The notes under the pieces: model-generated | Told to the model about the DNA's origin: nothing | The model's database searches: none | What the model saw: the letters and a program-made list of their open reading frames with translations, nothing else | Made by a program: the position numbers and the translations under genes | In this document: piece after piece, positions 1 through 6,973 of the stretch | How positions within the stretch are numbered: position 1 is the first letter of the stretch | Layout of the letters: the number at the start of each line of letters is the position of its first letter | Origin: an uncultured Acidobacteriota bacterium | GTDB taxonomy: Bacteria; Acidobacteriota; JAAYUB01 | Assembly: GCA_937925645.1 (NCBI GenBank) | Contig: CALAMB010000459.1 | Location: 1-6,973, forward strand | DNA: 6,973 bases | Direction: 5' to 3'

Positions 1-1
1 C

Positions 2-250
2 GACCGCCTGGATCCTGGGGAGTGCGTCCAGGTGACCTACCAGGCGACCCTCACCGAGGGTGTGAAGTATGGGCAGGTGATTCCCAACACGGCGCGCTTT
101 GACACCAGCAGTCTGCCCGGCGAGCGCGGGACCGGCGATGCTGCGCCCGGCGGATCCGGCGCGCAAGACGGCGAACGGAACGGTACGGGCGGCGGCGCCA
201 ACGATCTTTACGGGCAGGATGGGGCCGAGGTGGCCATTCTGACGCCGGCG
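2..250 (+). repeat. Module 1 (partial, C-terminal end of a dyad-second module)
   Basis: Residues 1-83. Only the last strands and the linker are in the window. The candidate isopeptide Asn is residue 29 (V-I-P-N-T-A). It is followed by an S-L-P-G motif and a long Gly/Asp linker containing GTGDAAPGGSG, GERNG and ND. The linker is a near copy of that of module 10, exactly 1,416 codons downstream. The N-terminal part, with the expected Lys, lies left of the window. Confidence 0.85.
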
Positions 251-3200
251 ATCGCGAAGGAGCGATTGGGGGCCGACACCCGCTATGCCATCGGCTCCCG
301 GCCGACCTTCAGGATTACGTTGGAAGTCCCTGCCGGAACCACCAACGCATTCAAGGTGCTTGACACGCTTCCCGCCGAATCCGGCGTCCCGCTCACCGCC
401 TTTCTGGCGGGCACCCTTGCCGTGAGCCTCCCGGACGGTGCCGGCGCTTCCAAGGCTCCTCTCACCGAGGCGAACGACCCGGGCTTTTTCCACTACAACG
501 TGAGTTCGAATACGCTGACCTTCGATTTCGGCACCATCACGATCCCCACGGCCGGCGCCATCGTCATTGAATACCAGGTCGAGGTGAAGAACGAACCGGC
601 CAACCAGGACGGCAAACTCCTGACCAACAGCGCGGTCCTCAGCTATGAGGACCCGGCTGATCCCGGCAAGACCGTGTCCTTGGAGCCGGTGTCGGCGCAG
701 GTTCGCGTCGGGGAGCCGAACCTCGAGATCCAGAAGATCGCGACGGCCGGGGCTGCCGGGTCCGATGCCGGGGACACCGTGTCCTGGGAAGTGACCATCG
801 TCAACACAGGAAGCACCACCGCCTACCAGGTGGACTGGAAGGATGTGCTTCCGCGGGATCCGGCGCATCCCGACCGGGGCTTGTATCTCATCAGCAACCT
901 CGAACTCCTCACCGAGGGCGCGGCGGTCTTTCTGAACGGCACCTCCACGCCGGTGACGGCGGCCCACCTCCACGTGGGCACAACCCAGAACACGGACGAT
1001 ACGCTCGATCTGGCGAGCATCTCCTCCGGGGATGCATCCGACACGGTCCAGATGGACCCCGGCGCGCGCATCACGATCCGCTTCGATTCGAGGCTCACGG
1101 CGACCGTGACCCCGGGGCAGGTCTTGACCAATGGGGTGAGGGCCTCCTACACGAGTCTGGTGGACGGCGGCCGTGACAACTCATCGGGGCCGGGCGAAGT
1201 GGATGACGACGACGACGCGGATCTGAACAACTATGAGGAGTCCGCCTCCAAGTCCATCACCGTCAATGCGGATATCGCCCTCGATAAGACCATCCCGGCA
1301 GGCAGGACCGGGTACGCGGTCGGAGAGACGGTCACGTACCGATTGCGGATCGCCATCATCGAGGGGACGATCCCCTCCCTGTCCCTGGTAAACGACACCC
1401 TGCCGCCGGGTCTGAGCTACGTGAGCCACCTCGTTTCAGCTCATGCGGGCATCAGCTTCGAGAACGCCGGGGGCAGCCCTTTCGTCGACGGGCAGAGCAT
1501 CCGCTTCGATTTCGGTGACGTGACCAATGCACCGGACGGGGACGGGGCCAACGACTATTTCGACATCGAGATCACGGCCCGGGTGGACAACATCCTGGAA
1601 AACCAGGACGGAAAAGTCCTTTCGAACGGAGAACATGCCGACGGCTCCTATGTCTACCTGGAGTACGGGGAGACTCCCGTGAGGGTGGATTTCGATGACG
1701 ACCCCGGAACGCCCGACGTGATCGAGGGCGTACCTATTACGGTCATTGAACCGGATCTTTCGGTGACGAAGAACGTCCTGCCCGAGCAGCAGTCGCTCGG
1801 CGACCTCGTGGAATTCACCCTGACGGTCGTCCACACGGGGGAAAGCCACGCGGATGCCTTCGACATCGTGGTGACCGACACGCTCCCGGATGGCCTCACG
1901 TTTGTGGACACGCCTGTTGCAGGCGGTGATTACACGGTGGATGGGCAGAAACTCGAATTCAGGAAAGCGGCCCTCACACGGGGGGCGCCCGACAACGGCC
2001 TGTGGCAGTTCACCTACCGTGCGCGGATCGATGCCGATGCCCCCGTGGGGACAGGCCTCACGAACCTGGCCCTGCTTTCCTGGGCGAGCATCCCCGGCGC
2101 TACAGGCGGGGCCGATGACGGCCGGAACGGGGCCGATGTCCCCGGCGGCCTGAACGACTACGGCGATGAGGCCCGGGATACGGTGATTCCGACCACGGCG
2201 GCCTTCATCGATGCGAAGAAGGTCTGGGCGCTCGAGGTGGACCCCGATGCGAGCCAGAGCGTGACGCCGGGGGACACGGTTCGCTACACGATCACGCTTA
2301 CGAATACGAACGGCGGCGCGACGAATGTCGTTTTCGAGGATCGGGTGCCGGATTTCACGACCTATGTGGCTGGGAGCCTCGCGAGCAGCAAGGGCACGGT
2401 GGAGGACGGTGGATTGCCTCTGCTCGTGGTCCGTGCGGGGGACATGGCGCAGGGGGAGGAGGTGGTCATCCATTTTCTGGTTACGGTCAATGCGGGGGCC
2501 TTGCCGGGTACGGTTCTCTGGAACCAGGGGAGCGTCGACAGCGACCAGACGATCCCCGAACCCACCGACTGGGACGGCAACGATCAGAACGGCGATCAGC
2601 CGACGGAGATCGTCGTCGGCGGGGCGCCCCTCGAAGCCGGGCTTTACGTGTGGAAATTCGTCGAGTGGGTGAACGACGCCGACGACATCGGAAGCGTCAC
2701 GCTCGGAGACACCATGCGGTACTGGGTTGTCTTCGAGAATACGGGAAGCACGGCGCTGAGCGAAGTCACCTTCGCGGATGAGATCCCCTCGGGGCTCCTC
2801 TACACGGGCGGCAGCGTGGCTACGAGCGGGCTGCTCCACGTGGCCGGTCAGGCGGTCCAGTTGACCGGCATGAGCATTCCGGTTTCCGGGTTGGAGTATC
2901 TCTGGTTCGAGGTCGAGGTGGACGCCGTCGGCTCCTTCGAGAACCAGGGGATTGCCGACTCGGCGGAGACCGGACCGGTGCCCTCGGACGGAAACGGCGA
3001 CCCGACGGATGGAGCCCAGCCCACTGTCTTTTCGTCGGTGGACGGGGAAGGCGCACCCCTGCTCGATCTCCAGAAGCGCTGGCGTCTTTTCTCGGACGTT
3101 TACCCGGATGGCCTGGTGAACCCGGGGGAATCCATCGTTTACACGGTGACGCTCAGCAACAAGGGCGCTGCCCCGGCAACCGACGTCCGTTTCAGCGATC

Positions 3201-6200
3201 CGATACCGACTCACACGACCATTGTGCCGGGATCGGTCGTCGCGAGCCAGGGCGTGGTTGTGAGCCAGGCTCCGGTGGAGGTCAACGTCGGGGATGTTTA
3301 TCCCGGGGATGTCGTTGTGATCAGTTTCCGGGTGACAGTCGATTTAGGTACGGCCGATGGGACCATTCTGCTCAACCAGGGAAGCGTGGCTTCAAATGAA
3401 CTGGAAGATGTGCCGAGCGACGACAACGGCTATGACGGGGACGGGAAGAACCCGAATCTGACGCCGGTGGCGATTCCCGGGAGCACGGTCGGGCAGCCCT
3501 CGGGGCTGTCGAAGACCCTCGAGGCTTCGAGCGAGCCGGACAGCGCCGGCGCCCAGGTGATGATCGGCGAAGTGCTGACCTACCGTGTCACGGTGTACGT
3601 GCCTTCCGGGACCACGCTGCATGCGGAAGTTTCGGATGCGCTCCCGGACGGTCTTGTCTATGTGGCAGACAGCGGCCGTCTGGCACGGGTTTTTGAAACG
3701 GGGCTGAGCGCCTCGGCCGATCCCGGGGGGGTCAACATGGCCCCGAGCGGCGTGTACGTGCCTCTCACGGACGGGGTGGACCTGGCGTACAGCGATGGGA
3801 ACGTCTCGGTGTTTCTGGGGGATGTGATCAACTCGGACGGCAGCCCGGGGGCCTATATCCTCGAACTCAAGGCCGTTGTGGCGAATGTCGCCGGCAACCA
3901 GGCCGGAACGGTCCTGAACGACCAGGGGGGCTTCAGTTACTGGAACGGGTTGAGCCAGACCCAGATGCTGACCCCTGCCGATCTGCCCGTGACCGTGATA
4001 GAACCGGGCATCCAGGTGGTCAAGTCCGGGCTGCCGCTGGCGGTCTTCCCTTCCGGGGGCGAGGTCACCTTCACGGTGACGGTGCTCAACCCTGCAGGCC
4101 CTTATGCGGCCCCGGGCTACGATGTCCGCATTCGGGACGTCCTGCCGCTGCAGTACGCCGGCCTGGTGGTTGAATCCATCAGCCCTTCAGGGGGTGTCGT
4201 GGCGGGCGATGTTTACGACAACAGCACGGCCGACGCCCTCGATGTGTCGGTGGATCGATTCCCGGTGGGCGGCCAGGTGGTGGTGGTCTACACAGTCACC
4301 ACAGGGGCGGAGCCTCAAGGCACTCTGATCGACAACACGGCGCAGGTGACCTTTACGAGCGTGCCAGGACCGAACGGGACCGGCGATGCTGCGCCCGGCG
4401 GCTCCGGTGAGGAAACGGGAGAGCGCAACGGTTCCGGGGCCGGACCCAATGATTACAGGGCCGAGGACAGCGAGCGGGTGGTGGTGGGGGCGATCAACGC
4501 CGTCAAAGCGATTGTCGACCCCAAGGCCCGGTATGCCATCGGCGATGTGGTGACCTACGATGTCCTGCTGACCGGCAACTGGGCGGCCGGCTATAACGCG
4601 GTGGTGACGGACACCCTGGATGCCGGGCTGAGCTTCATCGCCGGCTCGGCCGGGCTGGTGAGCGCCGACGGGGTCGCGGTCGAACACGACCCGCCGCTGG
4701 TTGCCGTCCAGGCGCAAACGGTCACCTTCACCCTCGGTGACATCACCAATGACGATCCGGGGGTTCAGAAGTATGTGCGCTTGAGCTATTCGGCTTGCGT
4801 GGAGAACCTTCTGACCAATCAGGACGGGACCCGACTGTCCAACGACGCGCTCTTCCAGGTGGACGACGCGGATGAGGGCGGCACCACCCACGACATCCCC
4901 GTCGACAGTGTCGACATCGTCGTTGGGGAACCCTCTCTCACCTTGATCAAGACCATTACCAGCAACTACACGGGGCTGCAGGCCGGAGACGGGGTGCTTT
5001 TTTCCGTCGTCGTGGGCAATACGGGTTCGACCGCAGCCTTCGACGTGGTTCTGCGTGACCTCCTCCCGGCTGGGCTCGAAAACGTGGCGTCCTTGCAGGT
5101 GACACACGTGACGGGCGGGGCGGAGACCCCGGTGCTCCATGTCGATTCGGAACCGGACGGCTGGCACACGGATCCCTTCGATGTGCCCGTGGGCGGGTCG
5201 GTGACCATCGCTTTCAGCGCCGATTTGACGACCGAAGTGAGCCCCGGTGACGAGATCCAGAACCGTGTGACGGCGGAATTCAGCAGCCTGGATGGGGAGG
5301 ACACGCATGAGCGGACAGGAGCGGGCGGTTCCGACCAGAACGATCCGGCCGTACTGGACAACTACAACACATCGGCCAACAGCCAGATCATCACGGTGGC
5401 CGATCCGGTGGCCCTCGACAAACGCTTTCACCCCGATCCGGCCGGAACGACCTATGCCGTAGGGGAAATTTTCACCTATCGCCTCACGATCGAACTCATT
5501 CAAGGGACCATCGAGGACCTGGTCGTGACCGACACCCTTCCCGCCGGGGTGACTTTTCTGCCCCCTGCGGTGGTCGGGAAGGGCAATGCAGGCATGGGTT
5601 ACGATTACACGGACCCTCCGGGCCCCGATCAGGACGGACAGGAACTCACCTTTGATTTCGGGAGGGTGACCAACCCGGGTGATGGTGACCTATCGAACGA
5701 TTTCATCACCATCGACCTGCCGGTCCGTGTCGACAATATCCTTGCGAACCAGAACGGGACGGCCCTTTTGAACAATGCGGAGCTCAGCTTTTCGGGGCCG
5801 CAGGGAACAGTGGTGCGCTTTTTCGATGCCGACGCCGAAGAACCCGGCATCCAGCCTCTGAAAGCCGAGGTGGTCGAACCGGATCTGGTCGTCGAGAAGA
5901 CCATGGACCCGACGGAGCAGTCGCGCGGCAACAAGGCGACGGTCTCGCTCAGGATTTTCCACACCCCTGACAGCCGGACGACGGCTTACGACCTGGTCGT
6001 AACCGACACCCTCCCGGCTGGATTGAGCTACGTGGATGCCACGGGCAGCCCCCTGACGCCGGAGGTGGACGGACAGGTTCTCACCTTTCGCATCTCGGCG
6101 CTGACCCTTGCCGACCACGACCTTACGATCACCTACCAGGTCCTGATCGCGCCGGACGTGGCGCCGGAGGTGCCTCTTGTCAATGAGGCGGCCCTGACCT

Positions 6201-6973
6201 GGTCCAGCATGCCGGGGGCCACCGGCGAGGAGGACAGCGGGCGCACCGGCGGCGGCGGTTTGAACGACTACGACGACCAGGATCAGGCGGATCTGACACC
6301 CAAGGCGCCCGATCTCTCCATCGTCAAGAGCGATGATGGCGCCACGGTGTCGCCGGGTCAGGTGATCGCCTATGAGCTTACGGTATCCAACAACGGCACC
6401 TGGCCAGCTAGCGGGGTCATGATCACGGAGTCGGTGCCGGCAAATACCACCTTTGACGCGCTGTCGAGTTCCCCTGGGTGGAGCTGCGCAGACGGCAGCC
6501 CCGCGGGCGCAGCATGCACCCTGATGGTCGGATCCCTTGGGGTCGGGGACCAGGGTACGGTGGTTTTCGCGGTGAAGGTGGTCAATCCGCTGCCCGCCGG
6601 GGTAGAGTCGATTGTGAACGCCGCGTCCATCGCGGACGATGGGTCGAACGGGCCGGACCCGAACCCGGGCGACAACGGCTCGACAGATCAGACGTCGGTA
6701 GATGCGGCCCCCGACCTGGCGGTTTTGAAGACCGACGGCGGAACGGTGGCGGTTCCCGGCGGGACCATTGCCTACACGCTGCAGTACGCGAACAACGGCG
6801 ATCAGGGCGCCACGGGCGTTATCCTGCGGGAGACGGTTCCGGAGCACACCGTCTTTAGCGCGGCGTCGAGCACCTCGGGCTGGGTCCTGGTTTCCGGATT
6901 CGGGGGAGCCGGAAGCGCGTATGAATTGGCGCTGGGCCCGCTCGAAGGCGGAGGCGCGGTCGGCTCGGCGGCG
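2..6973 (+). CDS. Giant DUF11-repeat (isopeptide-forming fimbrial-like) surface protein, internal fragment open at both ends
   Basis: The frame beginning at base 2 reads 2,324 codons without a stop; start and stop both lie outside, so the protein is longer than about 235 kDa. It is built entirely of about 16 beta-sandwich modules of 134-185 residues that match the DUF11/TIGR01451 repeat pattern and resemble the fimbrial isopeptide D2 domain: an early Lys, G-[DE]-x-[VT]-x-[YF], NTGST-type turns, TDTLP-G-L turns, and a late L-x-N strand followed by an Asp/Gly-rich linker. Composition is acidic and rich in Gly, Val, Thr and Asp. Only four Cys occur (residues 8, 1599, 2162, 2172), typical of an extracellular repeat protein. 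No catalytic domain, transmembrane segment, signal peptide or sorting signal is visible. The probable role is a cell-surface or secreted stalk, adhesin or matrix protein; that is inferred from the family, and the ligand and export route cannot be read here. Coding frame is very sure, family assignment sure, function tentative. Confidence 0.95.
127..153 (+). repeat. 27-bp exact direct repeat, copy 1 (in module 1 linker)
   Basis: Identical over 27 bases to 4375-4401, and 32 of 33 bases match if extended to 159 and 4407. It encodes the G-T-G-D-A-A-P-G-G linker. The copies are 4,248 bp (1,416 codons) apart and in the same reading frame. Confidence 0.9.
251..715 (+). repeat. Module 2 (dyad-first type)
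   Basis: Residues 84-238. Early Lys 86, T-R-Y-A-I-G strand start, acid Asp 121 in L-D-T-L-P, and late Asn 209 in an NQDG-x-x-L-T-N strand. It ends with V-R-V-G-E-P, the joint to module 3. It matches module 11 in order and motifs (RYAIG, NQDG), with Lys and Asp both offset by exactly 1,416 codons. Confidence 0.85.
716..1270 (+). repeat. Module 3 (dyad-second type, longest module)
   Basis: Residues 239-423, the longest module at 185 residues. Lys 245, G-D-T-V-S-W strand, NTGSTTAY turn, Asp 281 in W-K-D-V-L-P, and Asn 377 in L-T-N-G-V. The loop between the Asp and the Asn is enlarged. After an S-Y-T-S-L motif, the linker carries a run of five Asp (residues 401-405) encoded by GAT followed by four GAC codons, then L-N-N-Y. 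It corresponds to module 12, which shares NTGSTxA and has the same Lys-Asp spacing (36). Confidence 0.85.
1271..1750 (+). repeat. Module 4 (dyad-first type)
   Basis: Residues 424-583. L-D-K with Lys 429, YAVGETVTYRL strand, Asp 465 in N-D-T-L-P-P-G-L, F-D-F-G-D-V-T-N, R-V-D-N-I-L, and NQDG then L-S-N with Asn 542. It ends in V-T-V-I-E-P. The match to module 13 is among the clearest in the window (YAVGE-x-x-TYRL, FDFG-x-VTN, RVDNIL-x-NQ-x-G). Confidence 0.88.
1751..2200 (+). repeat. Module 5 (dyad-second type, W-x-S-x-PGATG signature)
   Basis: Residues 584-733. Lys 590, E-Q-Q-S-L-G, Asp 626 in V-V-T-D-T-L-P-D-G-L, VDGQ-K-L-E-F-R, Asn 688 in L-T-N-L-A, then S-W-A-S-I-PGATG and an acidic linker D-D-G-R-N-G ... 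GGLNDY. The same ordered set of motifs recurs in module 14. No other module has the Trp-x-Ser-x-PGATG signature. Confidence 0.88.
2201..2629 (+). repeat. Module 6 (first of a uniform triplet)
   Basis: Residues 734-876 (143 residues). Candidate Lys 739 of K-K-V-W, a D-P-D insertion before V-T-P-G-D-T-V-R-Y, Asp 780 in F-E-D-R-V-P, and Asn 841 in L-W-N-Q-G-S-V. The linker W-D-G-N-D-Q-N-G-D looks able to bind calcium (inference). It shares a Lys-to-acid spacing of 41 with modules 7 and 8. Confidence 0.85.
2630..3058 (+). repeat. Module 7 (second of a uniform triplet)
   Basis: Residues 877-1019 (143 residues). Lys 885 in Y-V-W-K-F, a D-A-D-D insertion before V-T-L-G-D-T-M-R-Y-W, the ENTGST turn, Asp 926 in F-A-D-E-I-P-S-G-L, and Asn 981 in F-E-N-Q-G. 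The linker is P-S-D-G-N-G-D-P-T-D-G. Lys-to-Asp spacing is 41. Confidence 0.85.
3059..3490 (+). repeat. Module 8 (third of a uniform triplet)
   Basis: Residues 1020-1163 (144 residues). Lys 1025 in L-Q-K-R-W, the insertion Y-P-D-G before V-N-P-G-E-S, Asp 1066 in F-S-D-P-I-P, P-G-S-V-V-A-S-Q-G, and Asn 1125 in L-L-N-Q-G-S-V. The linker is P-S-D-D-N-G-Y-D-G-D-G. Lys-to-Asp spacing is 41. Like modules 6 and 7 it has no counterpart in the second block. Confidence 0.85.
3491..4003 (+). repeat. Module 9 (dyad-first type, opens the second block)
   Basis: Residues 1164-1334. Lys 1171 in L-S-K-T-L, I-G-E-V-L-T-Y-R-V strand, Asp 1212 in V-S-D-A-L-P-D-G-L, a long loop (about residues 1220-1270), a NQAG motif and Asn 1306 in V-L-N-D. 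It ends with V-T-V-I-E-P. Its partner in the first block would lie just left of the window. Confidence 0.82.
4004..4489 (+). repeat. Module 10 (dyad-second type, counterpart of module 1)
   Basis: Residues 1335-1496. Lys 1341, G-G-E-V-T-F-T-V strand, Asp 1379 in I-R-D-V-L-P, and Asn 1445 in I-D-N-T-A. After T-S-V-P-G the linker carries GTGDAAPGGSG, GERNG and NDY. It is the complete version of module 1; the Asn residues are 1,416 codons apart and part of the linker is identical at DNA level. Confidence 0.85.
4375..4401 (+). repeat. 27-bp exact direct repeat, copy 2 (in module 10 linker)
   Basis: Second copy of the 127-153 sequence, at the matching place in module 10. Flanking DNA has diverged much more, so this is a local patch of identity inside an older duplication. 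Confidence 0.9.
4490..4930 (+). repeat. Module 11 (dyad-first type, counterpart of module 2)
   Basis: Residues 1497-1643. Lys 1502, A-R-Y-A-I-G, Asp 1537 in V-T-D-T-L, F-T-L-G-D-I-T-N, and NQDG then L-S-N with Asn 1614. It ends V-D-I-V-V-G-E-P. In place of the TDTLP proline it has T-D-T-L-D. It carries a single unpaired Cys at residue 1599. Confidence 0.85.
4931..5401 (+). repeat. Module 12 (dyad-second type, counterpart of module 3)
   Basis: Residues 1644-1800. Lys 1650 in L-I-K-T-I, NTGSTAAF turn, Asp 1686 in L-R-D-L-L-P-A-G-L, and Asn 1754 in I-Q-N-R-V. After F-S-S-L the linker is H-E-R-T-G ... L-D-N-Y. It is 28 residues shorter than module 3 between the Asp and the Asn. Confidence 0.85.
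5402..5878 (+). repeat. Module 13 (dyad-first type, counterpart of module 4)
   Basis: Residues 1801-1959. L-D-K with Lys 1807, YAVGE-I-F-TYRL, G-T-I-E-D-L, Asp 1844 in V-T-D-T-L-P-A-G-V, FDFG-R-VTN, RVDNIL, and NQNG then L-L-N with Asn 1924. It ends V-V-E-P. Order and motifs match module 4 throughout. Confidence 0.88.
5879..6304 (+). repeat. Module 14 (dyad-second type, counterpart of module 5)
   Basis: Residues 1960-2101. Lys 1966, E-Q-S-R-G, Asp 2002 in V-V-T-D-T-L-P-A-G-L, VDGQ-V-L-T-F-R, Asn 2061 in L-V-N-E-A, then T-W-S-S-M-PGATG, D-S-G-R-T-G and GGLNDY. This is the last module of the second block. Confidence 0.88.
6305..6706 (+). repeat. Module 15 (short, Cys-containing DUF11 subfamily)
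   Basis: Residues 2102-2235 (134 residues, the shortest complete module). APDLSIVK with Lys 2109, V-S-P-G-Q-V-I-A-Y, S-N-N-G turn, Glu 2143 (not Asp) in I-T-E-S-V-P, and Asn 2206 in I-V-N-A-A. W-S-C ... A-C-T puts Cys 2162 and Cys 2172 ten residues apart, a pair known from other DUF11 repeats and probably a disulfide outside the cell. It begins a new subfamily shared with module 16. Confidence 0.87.
6707..6973 (+). repeat. Module 16 (partial, same subfamily as module 15)
   Basis: Residues 2236-2324, cut by the right edge. APDLAVLK with Lys 2243, V-P-G-G-T-I-A-Y, N-N-G turn, and Glu 2277 in L-R-E-T-V-P. Lys-to-Glu spacing is 34, the same as in module 15. The two Cys of module 15 are replaced (G-W-V where module 15 has W-S-C). 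The Asn strand lies beyond the window. Confidence 0.82.

Noticed and set aside
2325..2672. 115-codon + strand frame, Arg/Ser-rich
   Set aside because: Shifted-frame shadow of modules 6-7, whose correct frame has clear DUF11 motifs.
1436..3214. 592-codon open frame on the minus strand
   Set aside because: It is in exact codon register with the sense gene, so its codons are reverse complements of sense codons. Its stop is merely a sense TCA (1436). Sense TTA, CTA and TCA are very rare here, which leaves long antisense frames open. The sense frame explains the sequence fully, and the antisense product shows no recognisable domain.
4276..4486. Runs of GTG (4276-4284 and 4478-4486) as possible microsatellites
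   Set aside because: Only three units each, encoding Val in predicted beta strands; expected from composition.
4187..5503. 438-codon open frame on the minus strand
   Set aside because: Same register effect: it ends at a sense TCA codon (4187). Its residue pattern mirrors the sense repeats.
5690..6847. 385-codon open frame on the minus strand
   Set aside because: Same register effect: it ends at the sense CTA codon (5690). There is no independent coding sign.
6478..6858. 126-codon + strand frame, Arg/Gly-rich
   Set aside because: Out-of-frame reading of modules 15-16; low-complexity Arg/Gly/Pro content is typical of shifted frames in GC-rich genes.
2..6973. CRISPR array, tRNA/rRNA, riboswitch, promoter or terminator
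   Set aside because: The window is continuous coding sequence. Repeats are protein modules of 400-550 bp with low DNA identity, not short spaced repeats, and I saw no RNA-gene or terminator structure.
2..6973. A previously undescribed multi-gene defence or mobile system
   Set aside because: Only one gene fragment of a recognisable repeat-protein family is present; nothing suggests an enzyme, nuclease, transposase or partner gene.

Overview
The whole window is the inside of one very large gene on the + strand. The frame starting at base 2 has no stop codon through to base 6973 (2,324 codons). Neither the start codon nor the stop codon is present, so both ends of the protein lie outside. I see no other gene, RNA gene, mobile element, CRISPR array, promoter or terminator. 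DNA composition is GC-rich (roughly 60-65% by eye), with C or G favoured at third codon positions and almost no TTA, CTA or TCA codons. This suggests a high-GC bacterium. The gene family is common in marine, sediment and environmental bacteria, Desulfobacterota/deltaproteobacteria among them, but the window has no marker that fixes the taxon.

The protein is a string of beta-sandwich modules of the DUF11 / TIGR01451 'conserved repeat' type, related to the fimbrial isopeptide-forming D2 domain (TIGR04226). Each module follows one plan: a Lys in the first strand, a G-[DEQ]-x-[VI]-x-[YFW] strand, an N-T-G-[ST]-like turn, a [TSK]-[DE]-x-[LIV]-P turn, and a late strand carrying an Asn just before an acidic, Gly-rich linker. 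I count 16 modules (numbers 1-16 below): 14 complete, number 1 cut by the left edge and number 16 by the right edge.

Layout: module 1 (2-250, C-terminal end only); modules 2-5 (251-2200); modules 6-8 (2201-3490), a uniform triplet of 143-144 residues each; modules 9-14 (3491-6304); modules 15-16 (6305-6973), a different, shorter, partly Cys-containing subfamily. Modules 1-5 and 10-14 match one-to-one in order and in signature sequences, at an offset of 1,416 codons that shrinks slowly to 1,373. The array therefore arose by duplication of a multi-module block, not only by single-module duplication. Within the block two module types alternate (2-3, 4-5, 9-10, 11-12, 13-14), each pair joined at an E-P dipeptide.

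Likely role (inference): a secreted or surface-attached, stalk-like adhesin or matrix protein. Its modules may be stiffened by Lys-Asn isopeptide bonds and by calcium in the Asp-rich linkers. The signal peptide, any ligand-binding head and the export or anchor signal would have to lie outside the window. I found no evidence here of a new multi-gene system; the points of interest concern how the repeat protein is organised.
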